Origin: Shewanella donghaensis
Lineage (GTDB): Bacteria; Pseudomonadota; Gammaproteobacteria; Enterobacterales; Shewanellaceae
Direction: 5' to 3'
DNA: 64,000 nt
Assembly: GCF_007567505.1 (NCBI RefSeq)
Contig: NZ_CP041783.1
Coordinates: 2,790,001-2,854,000, forward strand
Each line of letters opens with the position of its first letter. Positions within the stretch are counted from its first letter, which is position 1. The notes below the pieces were generated by a model. That model saw only the letters and a list, made by a program, of their open reading frames with translations. It ran no database searches and had not been told where the DNA came from. The position numbers were made by a program, and so were the translations under genes. This document shows positions 14,401-23,651 of the stretch, in pieces.

Positions 14401-15109
14401 TTATCAATCAGATGATGAACTTGAGTTAACTTCCGAAGAAATTGATACTCATCACATCATGACAGGCACACTTTCGGGCGCCGATAGCATAATAGATACT
14501 AATGGATTATTACTTACAGAGGACGTTACTTCAGCACAAGTAGATGCGGTCAATGGAGGTAGTGGCAATGATTCTATATTCGGTCAATCAGGCTCCGATA
14601 TTCTTTATGGTCATACAGGAGACGATAATATCGATGGTGGCAGCCATAATGATGGACTTAGAGGCGGTGAAGGCAATGACACCCTAATAGGAGGTCTAGG
14701 TGATGACATCATGCGTGGCGATAGTGGCAATGACACCTTCGTCTGGCAACAAGGTGAATTTGGTGCTGACCATATTACCGACTTCAACGTAAGCGAAGAT
14801 AAGCTTGATTTAAGTGACATACTCGTGAACGAAGAGTACTCATCTTTAGAAGATTTGCTAAACATTACTGAAGCTAATGGATCTACCACTATTAGTATTG
14901 ATGCAAATGGTGATGATGTCTTTGAACAACAAATTATTCTCGATGGAATCGAACTATCATCAATATATAGCAGCAATGAAGATGGGGTCATTATTAACGG
15001 ATTAATTAATGATGGCGCTTTAATTGTCGATACCACAAATGAAGCCCCGGCTCCAAATACTATTATTGATCCTTTAGATAATAATCCAGATGGTAATATT
15101 ATTCCTTAA
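1..15109 (+). CDS. bpfA: Giant RTX biofilm adhesin, BpfA/LapA type (5' partial, five frameshifts)
   Basis: This is a cell-surface adhesin secreted by the type I system encoded just downstream. The frame is open from base 1, so the N-terminal retention module and the protease cleavage site lie outside the window. After restoring five missing bases (near 2744, 4888, 7677, 10832 and 11238), at least 5037 residues are encoded. Forty-one identical 93-residue Ig-like repeats (Big_12-like, inferred) are followed from about 11485 by a unique region. That region has Ig/cadherin-like and VCBS-like segments, a THYNYPI module near 13450, and RTX nonapeptides of GGxGxD type at 14550-14730 (GSGNDSIFG, GGEGNDTLIGG, GDSGNDTF). 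It ends in a type I secretion C-terminal domain (DHITDFNVSEDKLDLSDIL) and a TAA stop at 15107. As assembled the frame is broken. I think the deletions are assembly errors, because each is one base and all lie in the repeats. BpfA identity rests mainly on the downstream operon. Confidence 0.9.
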
Positions 15110-15117
15110 ATACAACA

Positions 15118-15159
15118 CTTTGTTGACGCTACGTAGTAATATGTAAGCGTCAACCAAAG
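15118..15159 (+). promoter_or_regulatory. Long hairpin between adhesin and secretion genes
   Basis: CTTTGTTGACGCT (15118-15130) pairs with AGCGTCAACCAAAG (15146-15159), giving a 13-bp stem with a single bulged base and a 15-nt loop. No T-run follows, so it is not a standard intrinsic terminator. It sits 9 bases after the adhesin stop and 39 bases before the GTG of the next gene. It could protect or process the mRNA end, or reduce read-through from adhesin to transporter; this is inference. Confidence 0.6.
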
Positions 15160-15198
15160 AGATTGTTAATAATTATAAATATGAAGGATCTATATTAG

Positions 15199-17373
15199 GT
15201 GCCAGCAACTGCATCAAACAATCAAGAACAGTGGACGATTTCAGCGTCTCAACGGACCACTGTTGATCCCTTACTTGATTGCTTAGTCTTAATGACAGAA
15301 CATTTTGGTTCGCCGTGCTCAAGTGATTCACTTGCGGCAGGCTTACCTTTGAGCAGTTCCGTCATCACACCGGAGTTGCTGCCACAAGCTGCCGCTCGAG
15401 GCGGTTTGTCGGCAAAATTAACCCGTAAAGACCTCAATCAAATTTCTAATATCTTGATGCCATGCATTTTGTTATTAAAAGATAAAAAAGCCTGTATTTT
15501 ACGCAGTATTGATATTGATGCCGATAAAGCGGTTATCCAGTTACCTGAAACAGGTGGGCAAGAATCGTTAACAATAGAAGAATTAGAAACACTCTATGTT
15601 GGCTACCTGTTTTTAGTGAAGCAAGAGTTTCGCGGTGATAATAGTTTTGATGTGCATATCCATGACAATACAACCCATTGGTTACTGCAAAGTATTAAAG
15701 ATTCAGCACCTATTTATCGCGATGCATTAATCGCCTCTGTATTAGTCAATTTATTTGCACTGGTTTCACCGCTATTTATCATGAATGTATACGATAAAGT
15801 GGTACCTAACTTAGCGTTCGAATCACTTTGGGTACTCGCTATTGGTGCAGGTATCGCATATTTGTTTGATTTAGTTCTGCGTCAATTAAGAAGCTATCTA
15901 ATCGATGTCGCCGGTAAAAAAGTTGATATCATAGTCTCCTCTAAACTCTTTGCTAAAGCCATTGGAATTCCATTATCAAAAAGGTCTCCAAGTGTTGGCG
16001 GCATGGCGCGGCAATTAAGTGAATTTGATAGCATTCGTGAAATACTGACCTCCGCGACGATCACAACACTAGTCGACCTCCCTTTTGCGCTCTTATTCGT
16101 CACAATTATCTATATTGTCGCGGGTGACTTAGCGATTATTCCTATTATTGCTGGCATCATCATTATCGGATTTACGCTTTATATCCAACCACGCTTAAAA
16201 GCCGCCATAGAAGAAAGCAATCGTTTTTCTAGCCTTAAACATGGCCATCTCATTGAAAGCCTTACCGCACTAGAGTCAATTAAAGCCAATGGCGCTGAAG
16301 GGCTAGTACAAAAGAGCTGGCAACAAATGATTGGCCATACAGCGAACTGGCAACTCAAGTCGAAAAAACTCTCAAATGCCGTCAGTAATGTAGCTAACTT
16401 TGTCGTGCAACTCACTGTGGTATGCGTGGTGATTTTAGGCGTTTATCGCGTGGCAGAAAATGAAATTTCAATGGGTGGGATTATTGCAGCCGTAATGCTG
16501 TCAAGCCGTGCGATATCACCGATGGCACAACTTGCAGGCCTTATTACTCGCGGAAACCAAACTGCCAGCTCACTTCGCCAACTTGATGAAGTCATGAATC
16601 AAGAAGAAGAATTTGAGAACAAAGGTCACTTAGTCAGTAAACAACGTCTACACGGTAAAATAGATGCAGATAACGTTGCCTTTAGTTTCCCTGAAGCTGA
16701 AAAACCAGTTCTGCACCCATTATCGATACATATTAAACCAGGTGAACGAGTCGCCATTATTGGCAGAAATGGTTCAGGTAAAAGTACTTTAGCCAAACTG
16801 TTAGTGAGTTTATACAAACCCACACAAGGTAGTCTTCGCTATGATGGTTTAGACACGGGACAAATACACCCGAGTGATTTACGTAAAAACTTTGGCTATT
16901 TGCCACAGGATGTGACTCTATTTCATGGTTCCATCAAAGATAATATTCTTTTTGGCACTCGTCAGGTAACAGAGCATCAGCTGATCAGAGCGGTACAACT
17001 TTCCGGTGTCAGTTTGTTTACCAACCTTGAAGCTGAAGGCTTGGATCAACAAGTCGGCGAAGGTGGTTTGGCATTAAGTCGTGGGCAGCGCCAAACGGTC
17101 GCACTAGCCAGAGCAACGCTGAATGACCCTCCAATATTGCTAATGGATGAGCCCACTGCAAGTTTAGATGCACGAGCTGAAAAGCAATTTATTCGCTCTA
17201 TGGAGCATGTAAGTAAAGATCGCACATTGATATTGATAACTCATAAAATGCACCTATTACGCTTAGTTGACCGCATAATCGTATTAGATAAAGGTCATGT
17301 TATTGCTGATGGTCTTAAAGACAGTATTTTAGAAAAGCTAAACAATGGCTTGCTGGCTGGAGGGCGCACTTAA
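15199..17373 (+). CDS. Type I secretion ABC transporter ATPase/permease (LapB/RtxB-like)
   Basis: This 724-residue inner-membrane ABC exporter would power secretion of the adhesin. Residues about 25-150 form a C39-peptidase-like domain, probably degenerate since I see no clear catalytic Cys-His arrangement. The transmembrane domain begins near residue 170 (ALIASVLVNLFALVSPLFI). The nucleotide-binding domain has Walker A GRNGSGKST near 520, signature LSRGQRQT near 625, Walker B ILLMDEPTASLD near 647, and the switch His in LILITHKM. Start is GTG at 15199 with GAAGGA at 15183-15188. The stop overlaps the ATG of the next gene (TAATG), so the two are translationally coupled. It corresponds by order to the ATPase next to bpfA in Shewanella. 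Confidence 0.93.
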   Translation: MPATASNNQEQWTISASQRTTVDPLLDCLVLMTEHFGSPCSSDSLAAGLPLSSSVITPELLPQAAARGGLSAKLTRKDLNQISNILMPCILLLKDKKACILRSIDIDADKAVIQLPETGGQESLTIEELETLYVGYLFLVKQEFRGDNSFDVHIHDNTTHWLLQSIKDSAPIYRDALIASVLVNLFALVSPLFIMNVYDKVVPNLAFESLWVLAIGAGIAYLFDLVLRQLRSYLIDVAGKKVDIIVSSKLFAKAIGIPLSKRSPSVGGMARQLSEFDSIREILTSATITTLVDLPFALLFVTIIYIVAGDLAIIPIIAGIIIIGFTLYIQPRLKAAIEESNRFSSLKHGHLIESLTALESIKANGAEGLVQKSWQQMIGHTANWQLKSKKLSNAVSNVANFVVQLTVVCVVILGVYRVAENEISMGGIIAAVMLSSRAISPMAQLAGLITRGNQTASSLRQLDEVMNQEEEFENKGHLVSKQRLHGKIDADNVAFSFPEAEKPVLHPLSIHIKPGERVAIIGRNGSGKSTLAKLLVSLYKPTQGSLRYDGLDTGQIHPSDLRKNFGYLPQDVTLFHGSIKDNILFGTRQVTEHQLIRAVQLSGVSLFTNLEAEGLDQQVGEGGLALSRGQRQTVALARATLNDPPILLMDEPTASLDARAEKQFIRSMEHVSKDRTLILITHKMHLLRLVDRIIVLDKGHVIADGLKDSILEKLNNGLLAGGRT

Positions 17374-18755
17374 TGTCGAATAAGCTCTCAAGTCATGATT
17401 TGGAAATGGTAGATGATGTTTATGGCGCCATGATGACCGATGCGCCTAGTGGCCATAGGTTAATTATATGGTCTCTGGCTACGATGACGATCTGTTTTTT
17501 CATCTGGGCATATTTCTCTGAACTTGATCAGGTCACCTCTGGCATGGGTAAAGTCATCCCCTCTTCTCAAGTACAACTAATTGATAGTTTAGATGGTGGT
17601 GTACTGCAAGAAATTTATGTGCAAGAAGGCATGATTGTCACTAAAGGCCAGCCTTTAGTTAAAATTGATGATATTCGTTTTCGCTCTGATTTTGCTCAAC
17701 AAGAGCAAGAAGTCTATAGCCTGCAAACTAATGTCATCCGCTTGCGTTCTGAGTTAAACAGTATCGTCATTTCAGATATGTCTTCAAACTGGCGTGAACA
17801 AGTAAAAGTAACCAAACAACCTTTGGTGTTTCCTGATGAAATCATCGAAGGTGAGCCTGATTTAGTCAAGAGTCAGCAAGCGGAATACTCCGGTCGTTTA
17901 GACAACCTCAGTAACCAATTAGAAATATTAGTACGCCAAATACAACAGCGACAACAAGAAACAGAAGAGCTTTCTTCAAAAATAACCACATTAACCAGAA
18001 GCTACCAACTGATTTCACGTGAACTCGAATTGACTAAGCCATTAGCACAAAAAGGCATTGTGCCTGAAGTCGAACTATTAAAATTAGAACGTACGGTAAA
18101 CGACATTCAAGGCGAGCTGAAAACCTTACGATTACTACGTCCTAAATTAAAAGCGACCATGGATGAAGCGATCCTCAAACGTCGTGAAGCCGTATTTGTC
18201 TATGCAGCAGATTTACGTGCTCAGCTGAACGAGATGCAAACTAAATTATCACGCATGAACCAAGCTCAAATCGGTGCATTCGATAAAATTAGTAAATCGA
18301 TAATAACCTCACCAGTAAACGGTACGATTAAAACTCTGCATATGAATACATTAGGTGGTGTGGTCCAGCCTGGTGAAGAAATTATTGAAATTGTTCCTTC
18401 AGAAGATAAATTACTGATTGAAACTAAAATTACACCGCAAGATATCGCATTTCTACATCCAGGTTTACCCGCTATAGTTAAAGTAACCGCTTATGACTTT
18501 ACGCGGTACGGTGGCTTAAAAGGCACAGTAGAGCATATCAGTGCCGATACCAGTCAAGACGAAGAAGGTAATAGTTTTTACACCATTAGAGTAAGAACGG
18601 CAGAATCAAATTTAATCAAAAAAGATGGCACAAAGATGCCAATTATTCCGGGCATGCTCACCTCAGTTGACGTCATTACCGGAAAAAGAACTATCCTCGA
18701 GTATATTTTAAACCCTATTTTAAGGGCTAAAGAGACAGCATTAAGAGAGAACTAA
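17373..18755 (+). CDS. Type I secretion membrane-fusion protein, HlyD family (LapC/RtxD-like)
   Basis: A 460-residue periplasmic adaptor linking the ABC exporter to the TolC-like outer-membrane channel. A single N-terminal membrane segment lies near residues 30-48 (LIIWSLATMTICFFIWAYF). A lipoyl-like half follows (VIPSSQVQLIDSLDGGVLQE), then a long alpha-helical hairpin (about 110-310, rich in Gln/Glu/Leu), then the returning lipoyl/barrel part with the typical HlyD segment TLGGVVQPGEEIIEIVPSED. The length is normal for the family. Its ATG overlaps the stop of the ATPase gene by one base. The next gene begins 22 bases downstream, behind a hairpin that carries its ribosome-binding site. Confidence 0.93.
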   Translation: MSNKLSSHDLEMVDDVYGAMMTDAPSGHRLIIWSLATMTICFFIWAYFSELDQVTSGMGKVIPSSQVQLIDSLDGGVLQEIYVQEGMIVTKGQPLVKIDDIRFRSDFAQQEQEVYSLQTNVIRLRSELNSIVISDMSSNWREQVKVTKQPLVFPDEIIEGEPDLVKSQQAEYSGRLDNLSNQLEILVRQIQQRQQETEELSSKITTLTRSYQLISRELELTKPLAQKGIVPEVELLKLERTVNDIQGELKTLRLLRPKLKATMDEAILKRREAVFVYAADLRAQLNEMQTKLSRMNQAQIGAFDKISKSIITSPVNGTIKTLHMNTLGGVVQPGEEIIEIVPSEDKLLIETKITPQDIAFLHPGLPAIVKVTAYDFTRYGGLKGTVEHISADTSQDEEGNSFYTIRVRTAESNLIKKDGTKMPIIPGMLTSVDVITGKRTILEYILNPILRAKETALREN

Positions 18756-18775
18756 AAAAACCGGGAGGGTTTTTT
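18755..18775 (+). promoter_or_regulatory. Hairpin presenting the aggA ribosome-binding site in its loop
   Basis: AAAAAACC (18755-18762) and GGTTTTTT (18768-18775) are perfectly complementary around the loop GGGAG. The Shine-Dalgarno run GGGAGGG (18763-18769) therefore lies in the loop and top of the stem, 8 bases before the ATG at 18778. The shape also resembles a weak intrinsic terminator (short stem, six Ts). It could tune AggA expression relative to the upstream transporter genes; the effect is inferred. Confidence 0.5.
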
Positions 18776-18777
18776 AT

Positions 18778-20199
18778 ATGAAATTGAACGTAACCCAGTG
18801 TCGTAAATTAAGTATCATCACACTGGCAATCACTGCTTTTTTTGCAGTTCCAGCTGCACACGCGCAGTCATTAGAGCAAGCCGTAGCCCATACTTTGGAT
18901 ACCAATCCTGAGCTACGTATCGCCTTTAATCGATTCAAAGCGCGTGAAGAACAAGTTAATCAGGCTATTGCTGGTTACATGCCAACAGTAGATTTAACTG
19001 GTGGCTACGGCTGGGAACAAACTGATAGTCCCTCAACTCGACGAAAAAGACAGGCAGGTAACGACAACTTAGATGAAGGCGTTATGGAACTGGAACGCGG
19101 CGAAGCAGGGTTCAGTATTAAACAAATGTTATTTGATGGTTTCTATACCAGTAGCGAAGTCGATCGTTACTCGTTTGAAGCCAGTGCTGATCAATGGGCA
19201 TTATTTGCCGCAGCAGAAGATATTGCCTTAGAAGTGAGTAAAGTTTATTTAAATTATATTCAAGCGGAACAATTATTGATACTTTCTGAAAAAAATCTCA
19301 GAAGTCATCAAGAAATATACGATCAGATTAAACAAAGAACAGAATCAGGTTTAGGTTCAATTGCTGACTTATCACAAATTGCAGGCCGTTTAGCACGAGC
19401 AAATGCCAACGTGATAGCGGCAAAAAATAACCTGTATGATGCTAAAGCTCAGTTCATTCGTATAGTGGAAAATACCCCTGACAACCTCACGGTTCCAGTT
19501 CCTGATATGGATATGATGCCTGACAATGTGGCTGAAAGTGTATTGACCGCTCAAGAAAACCATCCAATCTTAAAATCTGCTAGTAGTGATATTCTTGCTG
19601 CAGATAAGGAAAGAAACTCTGCACAATCAAACTATTACCCTAAATTTACTTTAGAACTAAATGGTAATTGGAATAATGACGTGAACGGTGAAGACGGATA
19701 TGGCACAGGTTCAACGCTTGATCCTCACGTGAATGGCTATAGTAATGATTTAGTCGGTATGGTTCGGGTCAAATACAACCTGTTTGCAGGCGGTAAAGAT
19801 CTGTCTCGCGAGAAAGAAGCTGCATATAAGATAAACGAAGCAAAAGAAATTCGCCAACGAGCACATAGACAAGTCGTTGAAGGGGTCCATTTATCTTGGA
19901 ATGCCTATGAAATGTTAGCACCACAAAAACAGTTTATTCGCGACCACGTCATTGCATCAAAAGACACTCAAGTTGCTTATTCTCAACAGTTCAATTTAGG
20001 CCAACGTAGTTTGCTTGATTTATTGGATACTGAAAACGAATTATTTCAGGCTCGAAAGGATTACTTACAAACAGAGTTTGATGAAACGATAGCAAAGTAC
20101 CGACTGCTTAATGCTACAGGACAACTGCTTAATTCATTACGAGTAACTCGTCCAGATATTTGGCAGGGTGAACGAGATTATGAAGGAGGCGTTAGATAA
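18778..20199 (+). CDS. aggA: Outer-membrane channel of the adhesin secretion system (TolC family, AggA)
   Basis: A 473-residue TolC-type outer-membrane efflux protein completing the type I secretion system. The signal peptide is clear (residues 1-29, cleavage after PAAHA). Two outer-membrane efflux repeats follow: the first from SLEQAVAHTLDTNPELR with LADLSQI-type helices near 190-215, the second from about 260, with RVKYNLFAGGKDLSREKEAA and the conserved QFNLGQRSLLDLLDTENEL near 405-423. Its place between the HlyD gene and an OmpA lipoprotein matches aggA of the Shewanella bpf locus, where AggA is needed for surface display of BpfA. The stop overlaps the next ATG (TAATG). Confidence 0.92.
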   Translation: MKLNVTQCRKLSIITLAITAFFAVPAAHAQSLEQAVAHTLDTNPELRIAFNRFKAREEQVNQAIAGYMPTVDLTGGYGWEQTDSPSTRRKRQAGNDNLDEGVMELERGEAGFSIKQMLFDGFYTSSEVDRYSFEASADQWALFAAAEDIALEVSKVYLNYIQAEQLLILSEKNLRSHQEIYDQIKQRTESGLGSIADLSQIAGRLARANANVIAAKNNLYDAKAQFIRIVENTPDNLTVPVPDMDMMPDNVAESVLTAQENHPILKSASSDILAADKERNSAQSNYYPKFTLELNGNWNNDVNGEDGYGTGSTLDPHVNGYSNDLVGMVRVKYNLFAGGKDLSREKEAAYKINEAKEIRQRAHRQVVEGVHLSWNAYEMLAPQKQFIRDHVIASKDTQVAYSQQFNLGQRSLLDLLDTENELFQARKDYLQTEFDETIAKYRLLNATGQLLNSLRVTRPDIWQGERDYEGGVR

Positions 20200-20792
20200 T
20201 GAAATATTTAATCTTATTGATTAGTTTCTCCTTAATATCAGGTTGTTCAATGCGTGATATTGTCACCATGGACTCAACTACACAGCAGGAGTTTGATCTC
20301 AACGATAACGATAATGATGGCGTTATCATGGCCCGTGAACGTTGTTTAGACACCGTTATAGGGACAGGGATCGATAATTATGGCTGCGCAACGGTCAGCA
20401 CCATAAATGAACGACAAGAATTACATATTCTTTTCGAAAATGACTCTGATCACATTAATCCACGTTTTTATCAACAGATTGAACAGATTGCTCAATTGAT
20501 GAAACTGTATCCTAATTCCAATGTCACCATAGAAGGCCATTGCAGTAAGACTGGTACTTACAATCATAACCTAAAATTATCTCAAGCCAGAGCAGACAAT
20601 GTCACTAAGGTATTAGAAGAGACATTTGGTATTGAAAATACTAGATTAAACGCTATTGGCTATAGTTATGACAAGCGAATTGATTTATCGGATTCTCCAG
20701 AAGCCAATGAGGCAAATCGTCGCGTGATTGCTGAAGTGACCGCTGATGATTCACAAATATACATGAAGTGGCATATTTATAGCGTTGATTAA
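20199..20792 (+). CDS. OmpA-family outer-membrane lipoprotein of the bpf operon
   Basis: A 197-residue lipoprotein. The N-terminus MKYLILLISFSLISGC has a lipobox with Cys at residue 16. Residues 27-60 are Asp/Asn-rich (DLNDNDNDGV), like calcium-binding thrombospondin-3 linkers of OmpA-type proteins. The C-terminal OmpA domain begins near ELHILFENDSDHI and contains NVTIEGHCSKTGTYNHNLKL and the peptidoglycan-binding ANRRV. It would tether the secretion complex or outer membrane to peptidoglycan. The start overlaps the aggA stop; AAGGAGG lies at 20182-20188. A gene of this kind sits at the same place in the Shewanella bpf cluster. Its exact role is unknown. Confidence 0.88.
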   Translation: MKYLILLISFSLISGCSMRDIVTMDSTTQQEFDLNDNDNDGVIMARERCLDTVIGTGIDNYGCATVSTINERQELHILFENDSDHINPRFYQQIEQIAQLMKLYPNSNVTIEGHCSKTGTYNHNLKLSQARADNVTKVLEETFGIENTRLNAIGYSYDKRIDLSDSPEANEANRRVIAEVTADDSQIYMKWHIYSVD

Positions 20793-20823
20793 TAAATAAC
20801 TTATCAGATTGAGGTGCTCATTT

Positions 20824-21534
20824 TTGTTGGATAATGGCCGTTCGAAACTAGGACGCTTTAAACAGTTTTGCCACTATCCCCTTATGGCATCAGCTTTTTT
20901 GATGTCAGGTCTTTTTGCTGCACAACATGTCCAAGTTGATAAGCAAAAAACCATTGGCGCTTTAGTTGATAATTATGGCGAAAGAGCAGGGAAACGTGCT
21001 TCAGCTTGGTTCAAAATCGTCGAGGATGCTCAACAACTCGAAGATATTGACAAGTTAACCAAGGTGAACAGTTTCTTTAATCTATTTAAGTTTGTTGATG
21101 ACCAATATTTATGGGGAGAGTCCAACTATTGGGCTTCACCAATGGAGTTTATAGGCGCTAACGGTGGAGATTGTGAAGACTTTTCAATCGCTAAATATTT
21201 TACCTTACTTCAAGTCGGCATACCGGAAGATAAATTAAGAATCACCATGGTAAAGGCGACCTCCGTTAATCAGTATCATATGGTGCTCGCATACTATGAA
21301 ACACCGGGCTCAATCCCATTGGTATTAGATAACCTTGATCCAATAATAAAACCAGCGACAAAAAGAAATGATTTACTGCCCGTTTATAGTTTCAACGGTA
21401 AACAATTATGGCTCAACAAAGAGAAAGGCCGAGGTGTCCTAGCAGGATCATCATCACGTCTTGAAAAATGGAATGACTTAAAACTTAGATTGGGGATCGA
21501 CCGCTTACGTCAACCCCAACAAAAAATGGAGTAG
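20824..21534 (+). CDS. bpfG: Periplasmic LapG-like cysteine protease controlling adhesin release
   Basis: A bacterial transglutaminase-like cysteine protease (LapG family) that cleaves the adhesin N-terminus and frees it from the cell surface when c-di-GMP is low. With the TTG start chosen here it has 236 residues. The catalytic triad is visible: Cys117 in GGDCEDF, His152 in NQYHMVL and Asp169 in LVLDNLDP. A hydrophobic signal segment (PLMASAFLMSGLFAA) covers residues about 19-33. There is no suitable ATG. TTG 20824 (or 20827) lies 7 bases after GAGGTG (20811-20816), whereas an upstream TTG at 20809 has no site. The gene is followed with a one-base overlap by its expected inhibitor gene bpfD. 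Confidence 0.92.
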   Translation: MLDNGRSKLGRFKQFCHYPLMASAFLMSGLFAAQHVQVDKQKTIGALVDNYGERAGKRASAWFKIVEDAQQLEDIDKLTKVNSFFNLFKFVDDQYLWGESNYWASPMEFIGANGGDCEDFSIAKYFTLLQVGIPEDKLRITMVKATSVNQYHMVLAYYETPGSIPLVLDNLDPIIKPATKRNDLLPVYSFNGKQLWLNKEKGRGVLAGSSSRLEKWNDLKLRLGIDRLRQPQQKME

Positions 21535-23465
21535 TGGCCAAGATGACCCTCTTTCGTCAAATCTATGCGTTACTGTTTGGTTTGTTTTTACTTGTCGTAA
21601 CCAGCCTTGGTTACGTCCAGTTCACGGAAACCCAAAGTTTTCTGATTAAACAAATGGAATCAGACTTAAATAATGCCAGTCATTCATTAGGTATTATGCT
21701 AGTACCCGCTCTAGAAAGTGGTGATGATGTCGCAGCAGAAACGTTAGTTAACGTTATCTTTGAAGGCGGCTATTACCAACAAATTAAGTTAACTTGGCTG
21801 GTGGATGGCAAACAGCAAGTTTGGAATAACGCAGTGAGAATTCAAGGTGTTCCTCAATGGTTTATCGATTTAGAACTGTTTAGCACCATCACCAAAGAAA
21901 GCATTATTACCTCAGGCTGGCTGCAATTAGCTAAAATTGAAATTACCGCACACCCAGGATTTGGCTACCACGAATTGTGGCGTATCATTTCAAATACCAT
22001 CATTATTTTTTCAATCCTTTTTTTATTCGCCATCGTGTGTGCACGCTTTGGTTTAGGCTTTATTCTCAAACCACTCAATAACCTATCAATACATGCTAAA
22101 AAGATAGCTAATCAGCAATTTGGCCCTGACATGCCAATGCCGAAAACGAAAGAGCTTAAAGAATTAGTTTCAGCATTTAATAGCATGTCAGCACAGCTTA
22201 AACAGGTATTTGGCTCTCTTGATGAAGAAGTCTCAGCCCTACGTAAGAAAAACCTTGTAGATCAAGTATCAGGATTACCAAATAGACAATATATGGTAAG
22301 TAGGATCAATGGTTGGTTATCAGAACCAAGCAGTGGTGCACTCTTTTTGGCAAAATTTGATTGGCTGGAAACCGTTCACAGTAAATATGGTTATCAAGTC
22401 AGAGATGAGACCATCAAGCTGTTATCGCAAAAGCTACAGCATCATTTAGATGAAGTGTCGCCGTCGGTTATTGGCCGTATTGCTGCATATGAATTTGCTT
22501 TTTTCATTACAGATGTTGAACATGATCAACTGACAAAATATCTACAAACACTACTGAGAACCCTGAATAAAGAGATCTCTAAAGCCGGCTGCAAACCAAA
22601 TGAAGGATTTGCTATCGGTGTGGCAGAAAGAGTCGGCCAAATGACAGTCAGTGATATTTTGGCTCAAGCAGATAATGCACTTCAAAAATCACTGAAAGAT
22701 AATAAAGTGTTCCATTGGTTTGAAACCACTGAGCATCAACTATTTAGCCGTGAACAATGGCGCGTAAATCTTACTGATGCGATAAAGAATAAAAAGTTTC
22801 AGTTTAGGTGGCAGCCCATTTTACTCAGCACCAATAAAGAAGTATGCCAACGAGAAATATACTGCCAACTAATGGTCGATGACAAACTGCAACATGCAGG
22901 ACAATTCATGCCCTATGTTGAATTATTATCTTTAGGCACATTACTAGATCAATGTTTAATTGAAACCGTTGCAGAAAATAGATTGTTAGATCGAAATTAC
23001 GAACCGCTAGCCATCAACCTCACATTCCAAAGTATCAGTGATGTGCATTTTCATAGCTGGCTGCAAAACTTCTTAAGGAATTGTAATTCACCTGAAAGGA
23101 TCTGTTTCGAGATACCCGAAGCAAGTGTTTACAGCGATTTAGAAAATTGTGAGCTCTTATGTAATACCATCAGAGATAATGGCGCTAAGTTCGGTATAGA
23201 CCACTTTGGACGCCAATTTGGGTCAATGTCTTACCTACAAACACTGCGTCCAAGCTATGTGAAGTTAGATCAATCTTTTGCCTATATGGAAGATGATCAA
23301 CACAACATTGAATTATGTCGCGCATTATCCAATGTTGCCAAAGGTCTGGATATTCAAGTGATTGTGACAGGCATTCAGCAGCAATCACAATTAGAGCGAT
23401 TCTCTTCTATGCGCTTAGACGCCTATCAAGGCTTTATCTCCCCACCCATATCCATCGATATTTAA
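21534..23465 (+). CDS. bpfD: LapD-like inner-membrane c-di-GMP receptor (degenerate GGDEF-EAL)
   Basis: A 643-residue receptor expected to sequester BpfG when bound to c-di-GMP, keeping the adhesin on the surface. The order is: membrane segment at about 11-27, periplasmic LapD/MoxY-type domain at about 28-150, second membrane segment near 155-178, HAMP, GGDEF-like (about 240-400), EAL-like (about 410-640). Both catalytic domains are degenerate: the GGDEF loop reads RIAAYEFAF, the EAL position reads REIYCQL, and the DDFGTG loop is replaced by DHFGRQFG. This is the pattern of a binding protein, not an enzyme. Start is GTG 21534, overlapping the bpfG stop, or more likely ATG 21543, which has GGAG 11 bases upstream. 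A terminator follows. Confidence 0.93.
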   Translation: MAKMTLFRQIYALLFGLFLLVVTSLGYVQFTETQSFLIKQMESDLNNASHSLGIMLVPALESGDDVAAETLVNVIFEGGYYQQIKLTWLVDGKQQVWNNAVRIQGVPQWFIDLELFSTITKESIITSGWLQLAKIEITAHPGFGYHELWRIISNTIIIFSILFLFAIVCARFGLGFILKPLNNLSIHAKKIANQQFGPDMPMPKTKELKELVSAFNSMSAQLKQVFGSLDEEVSALRKKNLVDQVSGLPNRQYMVSRINGWLSEPSSGALFLAKFDWLETVHSKYGYQVRDETIKLLSQKLQHHLDEVSPSVIGRIAAYEFAFFITDVEHDQLTKYLQTLLRTLNKEISKAGCKPNEGFAIGVAERVGQMTVSDILAQADNALQKSLKDNKVFHWFETTEHQLFSREQWRVNLTDAIKNKKFQFRWQPILLSTNKEVCQREIYCQLMVDDKLQHAGQFMPYVELLSLGTLLDQCLIETVAENRLLDRNYEPLAINLTFQSISDVHFHSWLQNFLRNCNSPERICFEIPEASVYSDLENCELLCNTIRDNGAKFGIDHFGRQFGSMSYLQTLRPSYVKLDQSFAYMEDDQHNIELCRALSNVAKGLDIQVIVTGIQQQSQLERFSSMRLDAYQGFISPPISIDI

Positions 23466-23476
23466 TCGATGAACTA

Positions 23477-23502
23477 AAACCACATGAGAATGTGGTTTTT
23501 TT
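23477..23502 (+). terminator. Intrinsic terminator of the bpf operon
   Basis: AAACCACA (23477-23484) pairs with TGTGGTTT after the loop TGAGAA, and a T-run follows. It starts 12 bases after the bpfD stop. Confidence 0.85.
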
Positions 23503-23614
23503 ATAGTCAATTTTTACCAAGGAATCGAAGTGTTGTTTTAAATTATATTTTGAACAAACTTGAGATAAAGCACTGTAGTTAGATTGCAAAAGTTAGATTA
23601 CAAATTTCAGACAC

Positions 23615-23644
23615 AAAAAAGCCACTCTTTGAGTGGCTTTTTTG
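23615..23644 (-). terminator. Terminator of the tRNA operon (may work both ways)
   Basis: AAGCCACTC and GAGTGGCTT form a stem around TTT, with A and T runs on the two sides. On the minus strand it lies just after the 3' end of the last tRNA-Pro at 23652. Confidence 0.85.
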
Positions 23645-23651
23645 TTGGAAG

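Noticed and set aside
14611-15036. Minus-strand 141-codon frame opposite the RTX repeats
   Set aside because: Caused by codon bias of the GGxGxD repeats; no ribosome site or domain.
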